In this document: positions 56,850 through 64,000 of the stretch, piece after piece
How positions within the stretch are numbered: the first letter of the stretch is position 1
Layout of the letters: every line of letters begins with the position of its first letter
Source: Symbiodinium natans
Lineage: Eukaryota > Sar > Dinophyceae > Suessiales > Symbiodiniaceae
NCBI GenBank assembly: GCA_905221605.1
Contig: CAJNDS010002505.1
Coordinates: 60,001-124,000, forward strand
Direction: 5' to 3'
DNA: 64,000 nt
Notes under the pieces: generated by a model
Told to the model about the DNA's origin: nothing
Database searches by the model: none
Seen by the model: the letters and a program-made list of their open reading frames with translations, nothing else
Position numbers and translations under genes: made by a program

Positions 56850-57854
56850 TTGAAAGAGTTGAAAGACTCGCGGAACCCCAAACCAAAACGAATCCTCGCC
56901 GTCCTGAGCCTCAGGCCGAAAGACCTCCGCAGGCCCGCCGCGACTTCGCAAGCACCAAAGGCTGAAGGCCTCTGTGTATGCAGAGTGCATCGAGTCCTAT
57001 TGTTTGTGCTGATTTGCAAAAAGGTCCTCAAGAATTGACGAGTGATGACAAGGGGACCTGATTTAGAAGGCGGGGTGTTCTCTCAATCAGGAAATCCCCT
57101 AAAACAAACCACAGTGATAAATAGCAGCAGGGGGTTCAGGAGTTTAGGATTTGCGGGCTGAATGGTTGAGCTGCTTGGGGGGCTTGTGGCTTGGGGGCTC
57201 CGAGGTCTAGGGGTCTGGTGGGAGGGATCAGTCAGGAAGATCCCAAGAAAGGTTCTGCAGGAAGCGGGGAGGAGGGTGGGGGGGGGGGGGGGGGGAATTT
57301 GACAAAACGGAGTTTGAGGCTTCGGATCTCTTTTGGATTGCGAGGAAGAGGGTTGGGACAGCCTAAACCCATCGAATCGTTTGGGCGCGGTCACAAGAAT
57401 CAGCGCAATACTGCACAGGCGACCATGATCCATGAACCCGCCTCCAAGTAAGCGGCATGCTCTGGATCTAAAGCCTGCCCAGGCTGCTTTTAAGCTGCTT
57501 GATCTTCGGAACCTTCATCTAAGTGAGGAGAGGGGGGATCAGCGGAACGTGACAGCAGCATGAGACTCACCTTGACCACCTCTGGGTCCCTGTGTCTCTT
57601 CTATCCACTGGATTTCCAGTGTTCTGTTTTTTTTGCTAGACTTGCTTTCCTCGTTTTACAGAAGGACTCGGAGCTCAAGGACTGAAATCCGGGGCCCAGA
57701 ACCCACGAGCTAATTATCATGACCATGGTGCTTGGAGATGCGTGTGGCTTCTGCTCCCGAACGTCAAGTACTTTTGCGTCTACCAGATGCCTCCAGCCGA
57801 GAATCAGAAATTATTCAGCTGTCTACAAACCAAACTAACCACTGTGGAACTGGC

Positions 57855-57917
57855 CTCCAGATTCATGGTGCCGCTCTCGTTGTACCCCAGCTCTTTCCAC
57901 AGTTGAGGTATGTTGCC
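57855..57917 (-). CDS. EF-hand gene, EF-hand exon 3
   Basis: Reads GNIPQLWKELGYNESGTMNL ending NLE. The loop G-Y-N-E-S-G-T-M-N-L-E is a degenerate second EF-hand following the LWKEL helix. It enters after CGTCAG at 57918, phase 0, matching the phase-0 exit of the previous exon, and leaves at a GC donor (CTGGAG|GCC). Confidence 0.72.
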
Positions 57918-58288
57918 CTGACGTGGGCTCAGGGGTGATTCTGCAGCCTAGGTTCACTAGACCTTTGTTTCGCCTAGGGTCCTGTGCTCATGCGCCAACT
58001 GGCGAGGAGTGCCTCTAAAGAGTCAACTCTGATCTTCCAAGGGTCTTTTGCGGTGTTGCAATACAACATGTTACAATTCTCTGAAGTCGATTCTACAACA
58101 GCCGCCGCGAACAGCTCCTGATGAACCCGGGCGTCTTCTGGCAAATTCTCCCATTCTGTCCATTCCTCTACAGCCTGTATAAACCCCTGAAGTTCTGAAA
58201 CCCTCAAACCCTCTCAACCCAACCCCGAATTTTAAAAAAAATGAACACCTGAAACCCTAGTAGAGCCGAATTCTACCAAGGGCGGCGC

Positions 58289-58324
58289 TCTCCAGCCGAA
58301 GCTGGCAAGGCCGGAGCAGAACTC
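58289..58324 (-). CDS. EF-hand gene, 36-nt exon 2
   Basis: Twelve codons, EFCSGLASFGWR, completing the exiting helix of the EF-hand begun in the previous exon. It enters after CATGCAG|GAG, phase 0, and leaves at a GC donor after AGA. The short exon is invisible to length-based ORF searches. Confidence 0.75.
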
Positions 58325-58777
58325 CTGCATGGAGCAAGGCCCCTTCGGGGTCGTTCCCTATGTACAGCAACGGATGTTCCTTAGGGCTGCTCATCAGTTA
58401 TAGGTTATAGGGCATAGGCAGGGTTGAGGACTGTGAGCTTCAGAGGTTTCGGGCTTCCAGATTCGTGGGACTCCAGGCATTGAAAATGAACCCTCACAAA
58501 GGCTTGAGTCCCAAGGAGGAAGGCTAAGAAATGCTAAGAAAAAACCAAAGTCTTGTCGGCATCCTTTCCCTGTCTTCGACACATATCTCGGCACCTGCAA
58601 CCCTGTAGGCCCTGTAGGTGCCTCTCTCTTGGCAGCCTTTGGAGTAAAGGGAAGGGTCTGAAGGCTGGGAGGCGCCGACACAACCCTGGAATCTCTGGAC
58701 CTTCTCTGGACCTTACCCTCGATTTGAACCTACCAGTGGACTGAAAATTGGGGGCTTTTTCTTCGGCTTCTGGGATC

Positions 58778-58838
58778 CTTGAAGTCGAGCTCGCCATCTC
58801 CATCAGAGTCGAAGTAGGTCCGCCAAGCCATTGCTATC
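58778..58838 (-). CDS. EF-hand gene, EF-hand exon 1
   Basis: Sixty-one bases encoding IAMAWRTYFDSDGDGELDFK. The loop D-S-D-G-D-G-E-L-D-F-K-E has a canonical Ca2+-binding pattern, and the E at position 12 comes from the next exon. The acceptor is CACCTAG|G and the donor is GA (TTCAAG|GATCCC). Upstream exons are expected because the reading enters mid-codon. A calcium sensor is inferred; partner unknown. Confidence 0.8.
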
Positions 58839-58999
58839 CTAGGTGGCAACCAGGTTGAAGAGTGGGGTCCACAACGTAGTAGTCCCCAACCCAGTCCGCC
58901 TCATCAAGCAGGTTTAGGGTTAGTGTAACAGGTTAGTGGGGTTTAGTTGCCTTGCTGACTTGCTAGATACACACCCATCTACTTAGCCTAAAGCCCTCA

Positions 59000-60320
59000 A
59001 ACACTACAACGCTAACCATGTAAACCCAAAAGCTTTGAACCAAAACGGTGCAATCCACACTAAGCGCCAGGCTTGCCGGAGCCCCATTCCTGCCACGGAT
59101 GCAGGTCTTGGGGTTTCGGGCTTGGGGAGGTTGATGCTTCTTGATTCAGTGGTTGAGACGGCCAAGAGTTAACATGCCACTCTGTTCCAGCCGAGGCAGA
59201 GGACAATACAGAGACCTTCCCTCCCAACCGTGATGACCGACTCGTGGTCAGAGAGTTTGAACTTCGTCCGTTTCTGCAGGGTCCCACACACACAAACTCC
59301 TCTACATCCGAACCCCGACCCCTGAGAATCACGGGCTGTCCCGCATCTGCTGGAGGAAGCCTGACACCTTCGGGGCTTTGCTAGGCTCAGGCGGCTCAGG
59401 GCCTAGGAGTTTCGGGCTTTAAGCTTGCGAAAAGTTGGGGTCTTAGTCTTATGAGGAAGGGATCTTGCGACTTGTATTCCCAACAGGACACCCACTAGAA
59501 ACACTCTTATCAGTGCGCACAAAGAACCGTAGAGGCACCCGCCAACAACAGTAACGTAGACCAGCGAGGCGAGCATGCCAGAATGTAAATCTTCGCAGGA
59601 GTGTCAAGGCTGGCTACCATGTCGTCTTCTGCCGACCGGCAAACAATGCAGTTCATTCATTTATGTGCTTTCGCATATGCTTTATATGCACACGATGGAG
59701 AAAAGCCCAAATCTACGAGATGCTATAATGTTCGCTCATCCTGCACCTCTACTGGTCATCGATCTTCTACCCGAGGCCTCAGTCCGAAACACTCAGTTGC
59801 AGCAAGCATGTACCCCGTGCACCTCATTCTGCTCGGATCTGTGACGATCCCGTAGCCGCTCTCGGACTTCGAGGTACGCCTCTGCGGAGTCAAACGCAAT
59901 TACACCAGGTCACTTGGAGCTTGGTTTGGCCCGCCCACGAATTGCCAGAATCCTAGGTTGGGCAGCCTTCGCCACTGTGCTTGCTGGTTGTTCTCCGGGC
60001 TGCTTCCAGACCTACGGGGAAACCCTGCAGGGAGGCCCAAAAAACCCCAAGGAAGAAAGCTCAAACGTGGAGTGGACAGGCTCCGGGAGGCGGCCCATGG
60101 GCTGGAAGTCCCCAAGACTGAGGAGTTCAAGCGAAGGGTTAGCCTTGAATCCCTCAGTCCCTGGCATCGTTTGTGGCCGCAAGCAGCTGAGGGGGTTGGG
60201 ACTGCTGTGCTTGGCTCGAGGATGCTCGAGGCCTCTCCGGGCTCGGGGACACCCGGGAGGAGGCCACCCAGGGAAGAGGCCCCGGAAGACGCCCCACAAG
60301 ACGCCAAAAGTGACAAGAGT
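59000..60320. other. no gene firmly recognised
   Basis: Possible upstream exons of the EF-hand gene on the minus strand (for example SLELLSLGDFQP near 60100), but several frames on both strands are open and I cannot choose. A G run of about 14 bases lies at 60340. Confidence 0.3.
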
Positions 60321-60536
60321 TCAAGCTGTTCAACACAGGGGGGGGGGGGGGGAAAGGTGACCTTTGCTCCGCAGGCTGATCGTTTATATAGTTCGCGGCC
60401 GAGTGCTATGTTTCTATGCCCCTGTTTCAGTTTTAGAGGATTCTATAGCCTGATTTCTCCCAATCCTGCCCCCTGCTTACGCGGGCGAGGTCGTCCATCT
60501 TTGCAATCCGCCGAGTCAACTTTACGATCAATCCAA

Positions 60537-60771
60537 GCCGAACCGTCTCAACCCTCAACCTTGAACCTTGAACCCTAAACCCAAAAAAACCCTAAACCCC
60601 AAACCGCGAACCTTGAGCCCTAAGCCCTCAACCCTAAACTGAAACCCGGAACCCTAAACCCGAAACCCAACCCTTATTGCTTGGGGTCCAGCGACTTGGG
60701 CGCTGCGGAATCACCATGCTCACGCGGATGCGCTGGGCCGGGCCGAGGCGGGTCGCGTAGCGTTAAAATTA
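60537..60771. repeat. dispersed telomere-like/core element, copy 3
   Basis: Full-length like copy 1: starts GCCGAACCGTCTCAACCCTC, passes through degenerate CCCTAAA-type words and ends with the conserved core and GCGTAGCGTTAAAATTA. The core is nearly identical to copy 2. Confidence 0.92.
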
Positions 60772-61320
60772 GATCAGGTTGGGCTGAAAATCTAGCTTTT
60801 CCATCCTGCTATTACCCTGAACTGCCGCCTCGGGCAGGGCAAATAACATCAATCCATCAACGGGCTCCCCCTCCTGCCTCTCTGCCCTCGAAGCGCTCGC
60901 GAGGCTCGGAGATCCGAATGAAGGTCTGCAAGGCTACTGCAGTCATCAACTGCAGTGCAGTACACTGACACAGCCCGACAACCAGATTCCATTTCCTTGC
61001 GAAGAAGCCTTCATCATGTGTGGGGGCGCCTGTTCGCTTTGACTTCTGCTTCTCTTAGCGACTGCACCCTTCCGAGGTCCCCTGAATACCCTCAATGACG
61101 GAGGAGCTACGCCTTGCCATCGGGTCCACTGCACTCCTCCTGCAAGGTGCAGGGTGTGGCTGGAGTTTGGAAGGTCTGGGTCTGGGCATGGGTTGCAGAT
61201 TGGCGCATGCCGATTCGCGCATTCCGAAGTTGCTTGGCGATGAAGGGACAACGCCGAATAGTGTAGGTATACCGATGTGTGTATATGCGTGAGCGCATGC
61301 ATGCGTACATGTACGTGTGT

Positions 61321-61339
61321 ATGCATATCTATATACATA

Positions 61340-61377
<38 letters not shown>
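61321..61377. repeat. (TA)n microsatellite
   Basis: Alternating TA with CA interruptions, following a TATGCGTGAGCGCATGCATG stretch. Confidence 0.9.
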
Positions 61378-61559
61378 AACAAGAGGTAATTTGGGAGGTT
61401 TTAGTAGTGAAAGCCTAATGAAAAGCAACAGCGAGGCTTTGTCGGAGCAGAATCTGTCTTCTGTCTCTAAAGACCCCAATCCAGACGGCAAAAGCAAGAA
61501 AAAACTACACTTCGTAGACAGTCACAGGGAAATAAGGGGCGTCTTGAATCCCGCGCCCG

Positions 61560-61607
61560 CCTATATATATATATATATGTATGTATATATATATATATAT
61601 ATATATC
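61560..61607. repeat. (TA)n microsatellite
   Basis: Second TA run with a TATGTATG interruption, about 190 bp after the previous one. Confidence 0.9.
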
Positions 61608-62061
61608 GTTTAGTTTTTTGCTTTTTTTATCTTTGTGTTTTTTATTTAACTGTTATACATATACCCTTGTCAATGCTTGAGAATACGGACGAAGTGACTA
61701 TACATTCAGTACGTACTCTTAGATTGGCATTTCAGCAGGGCTTGGTCGAGCTGCGCAGCCTCCTCATCCAACATGGCCACTCCCCTCAGGATGAGCGGCA
61801 GGTTGAGCCAAAGGTGGCAACATGTCCCTGATGATATCCAAAATGTGGGCTTCTCCAAACTCAGTTCCCTTTTTGGGGCGTCTGCTTTAGAGTGCTTTGG
61901 GCTTTGGCTAAGTGGGGGAAGGGGCTTGAAATTAGGGTGAGCACATCCTGATTCAGAACAACCCTCATACAGGTATGGCTGGCCAGCATCGTCCGCGCTG
62001 TATAATACCGATCGCCTGTTCATCCTTTTGCACTGGGTTCTGGACACGATTGAGTCAAAGC

Positions 62062-62253
62062 CTGAATTGCCGTGCGCATCTGGGCAATGAGCGCATTACG
62101 GCCATAAGTAATTGGAACGCGGCCATGCGTAATATACGACCGGGTTGAGACTCATCGCCAGCTTCGTACTGGCGCACGTGCAGCTCTGGGAGTCGTTCCC
62201 AGCGAGGCGAATTCTCCGATTGTGTGGGGACGCAATGTGAGTATAGCGAACAC
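62062..62253 (-). CDS. unknown-family gene C, exon
   Basis: A 63-codon exon: CSLYSHCVPTQSENSPRWER, then LPELHVRQYEAGDESQPGRI and LRMAAFQLLMAVMRSLPRC. It enters after CTCTAG|G, phase 1, and exits at a GC donor (AATTCAG|GCTTTG). One possible amphipathic or membrane helix (MAAFQLLMAVM). Family unknown. Confidence 0.5.
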
Positions 62254-62450
62254 CTAGAGACCTAGAATTAGAGGCCCTTCCCTGCCATTCAAAGTAGCAC
62301 AGGAAAGGCGTAAAGATTTCAGACATCTAAACACTGGAGAGGCTGGGTAAGCTATAAGTTGGAATCAACAATGAGTTCACCATTGCAGAAAAGCCCAACG
62401 GGTCCCAGAGAAAGAAGAGCCTGAGCAAGGCAGGCAGGCGCGAGAATGCT

Positions 62451-62720
62451 TCAAAAGTCTTCGCGGCCACCAGTCGTAAAGCTCAGCTTAATGGTTTCAT
62501 CATTGAAGTTCTTTATGCCTTTGTTATGCAAGCGCACGAGAACCCGGTCATGTGCCCAAGCGTCTGTTCTTATGAGGGACCTCCGAAAGAACTTCGGCAG
62601 CACAGCTGCATGTACCTGTTCAGACGCGGCAAGCAGCGTCCAGATCCCAAAAATTTCACTGGCCATCCACAGACCGCACATCTGCGCCCCATCATGGGTT
62701 GCAAGTTCCCAAGTTCCGGA
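62451..62720 (-). CDS. unknown-family gene C, upstream exon(s)
   Basis: Reads QMCGLWMASEIFGIWTLLAA then RRSLIRTDAWAHDRVLVRLH and NKGIKNFNDETIKLSFTTGG. Good coding character. Toward 62440 another frame (LRLVAAKTFEAFSRLPALL) is also open, so the exit point is unclear. Confidence 0.4.
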   Translation of the reverse strand, partial: SGTWELATHDGAQMCGLWMASEIFGIWTLLAASEQVHAAVLPKFFRRSLIRTDAWAHDRVLVRLHNKGIKNFNDETIKLSFTTGGREDF

Positions 62721-63157
62721 GTCGCAAGTGGCATGCAAGCCACTCATGCTGTCTCATGCTGTCTGGGGCAAGATAGTTGAGGAAACATTGAAATAGCAGC
62801 AAGTCCTTCTCTCTAGCGGGCTCGGCGCTCAGTTGATATTTCATGCTCTGCTCTACAGCTCTGCGGCTCTGCATGCAGTACATTAACATTACAAGGCCGA
62901 GATGGAGATGCAGGCAATTCTTGTGAGGGACCTGCCTCAAAGCAGTGACCAAGTACCGGGTCGCTCAAGCTGTCTCAGGGTCACCGACGGGCAAAAGGGC
63001 AGAGTGCCAACAAAGACCTCTACCAGACCAGAAGTACCACCGAAGTACCACCCAGGCCCCTGATTTCAGCTTCCGGCCCTGGGCTGGCATCTCCTTCTTT
63101 CAAAGAGTTTGGGACTATGGCATTCTTGAAATTGCCCATCCTTTGTGAGCGCCCTCA

Positions 63158-63560
63158 TCAAAGCTCGGCACCGTCCAGCGTGCTCGCCGCGAAGTCTGCG
63201 CGGCAAACAGGGCACTTGCCGCTGTACTCTGAGGTAGACATGGACCACTGCGCGATGCAGGGCTCGCAGAAGGTGTGCCCACAGGGCAGCAAGGCCACCA
63301 TCTCTGCATCTTCCATGCAGATGCAGCAAGCCCCCAGCCTGGGGCAAGCGCCCTGATTGGCTACACAGGTGCCGGTCCGCTGGATCACGGCCTTCAGGTC
63401 CTTGCAAGCAATCTCGTGGACCCGGAATTCAGGTGGCTGTGAGTTGACCTCCCTGGCCGGCACCTTGGCCCAGATCCGAAACACGGGGTCTTTCTGGCCC
63501 TTGCTTGGACCATCTGTACAAACGCCCCGAACCAAGAGGATCATCAGAAGCAGCAGCTGG
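63158..63560 (-). CDS. RING gene B, 3' coding exon
   Basis: Ends the gene with a C3HC4 RING finger: CCICMEDAEMVALLPCGHTF, CEPCIAQW and CPVCRADF. Counted from the ATG at 63544 the ligands are C73, C76, C88, H90, C93, C96, C111 and C114. The N-terminus is hydrophobic (FQLLLLMILLVRGV), so the protein is probably membrane-anchored with the RING on the cytosolic side. The stop is at 63158 shortly after the RING. The frame is open upstream of the ATG, so the ATG may be internal. Predicted role: E3 ubiquitin ligase. Confidence 0.85.
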
Positions 63561-63609
63561 AATGCTGCGTAGGGCCTCAGCCGTATCTCGACATGTCAAG
63601 CCGCCAAGC

Positions 63610-63850
63610 CCAACACGCAACAAGCCCACAAGACCCTATCCTCCAAGGCCCTTCAAGAGTATCCATCGTAAAGACCCCTCTCCCACAAGTGCCTGTGCTG
63701 AATAATGCATCCAGATGCAGCACGTACGCCGCCCAGTCGGACTTGAGCGCTGGGGACACGAGCAAGAAAGTCGCGGCCAGCAGCAGCATCAATTTGGCGC
63801 CCAGGATCTGTGCATGGCTGTGGCTGTGGCGCCTGGAAATTTTTGCCGGA
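63610..63850 (-). CDS. RING gene B, upstream exon (hydrophobic)
   Basis: Reads SHSHAQILGAKLMLLLAATF then LLVSPALKSDWAAYVLHLDA and LFSTGTCG. It contains a clear hydrophobic span. A GA donor after CCTTGGAG would join it by a short intron (about 67 bp) to the RING exon in frame, but this junction is tentative. The gene continues beyond the end of the window or starts near here. Confidence 0.5.
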
Positions 63851-64000
63851 CGGATGTCTGTGAACCCCAGCTTGGGTTTCAGGTGTAGGGGTTTAGGGAC
63901 TAGGTAGTTGCAGAGTGCTGCACATATAGCAGCAGAGTTGCTAGAGGCTCACGCAAAAGAGTCCTATGTGGGAGAGGCCGCTTGCGGAGAACCCCTGACA

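Noticed and set aside
57974-58207. 77-codon minus ORF (VEEWTEWENLPEDARVHQEL)
   Set aside because: It reads like protein, but the flanking EF-hand exons join in phase and in family order without it; kept only as an alternative exon.

Overview
This looks like nuclear DNA of a dinoflagellate, most likely a Symbiodiniaceae (coral-symbiont type) alga. The reasons are: (i) coding sequence is cut into short exons whose introns begin with GT, GC or GA and usually end AG|G; (ii) every gene recognised by domain lies on the minus strand, as expected of a dinoflagellate unidirectional gene array; (iii) reverse-transcriptase relics are abundant, and one segment carries a GEASHPGP motif that I associate with dinoflagellate retroelement-type proteins; (iv) CCCTAAA/TTTAGGG telomere-like repeats are scattered internally, with many microsatellites and poly-G runs. 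Exons were joined by eye using frame, phase and domain continuity. No transcript or database search was available, so boundaries are proposals.

Layout. 1.9-4.8 kb: an eight-exon minus-strand gene joining a WWE domain, an EF-hand-like segment and a PPPDE (DeSI-type) cysteine isopeptidase domain. 5.3-15.3 kb: a graveyard of related non-LTR retrotransposon copies on both strands; the longest has an 831-codon reverse transcriptase frame that breaks in its C-terminal endonuclease-like region. 15.4-35 kb: mostly non-coding or unrecognised, with minisatellites and microsatellites. 35.4-38 kb: minus-strand exons for a C3HC4 RING finger (split over four exons, two of only 26 and 42 nt) and, upstream, three SH3/HERC2-like repeats; they may be one gene. 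38.6-40.6 kb: an alternating inverted-repeat array followed by an AT-rich satellite with a higher-order period of about 370 bp. 41-44.3 kb: unrecognised minus-strand exons and the first copy of a dispersed telomere-like-plus-core element (further copies at 55.3 and 60.5 kb). 46.4-48.4 kb: an apparently complete three-exon MFS transporter gene resembling SLC43, about 521 residues. 48.8-49.3 kb: an ATT/ACT array. 50.7-52.3 kb: a multi-exon gene of unknown family. 56.7-58.8 kb: a multi-exon EF-hand protein gene. 62-64 kb: an unrecognised multi-exon gene and the 3' part of a second RING-finger gene with hydrophobic N-terminal segments.

The genes do not form an obvious pathway. Ubiquitin/SUMO-type functions recur (WWE-DeSI, two RING proteins), as does calcium sensing (EF-hand gene, EF-like part of the WWE-DeSI gene), alongside one small-molecule transporter. 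The most notable items are the WWE-EF-PPPDE domain fusion, the telomere-like/core dispersed element and the alternating inverted-repeat array.
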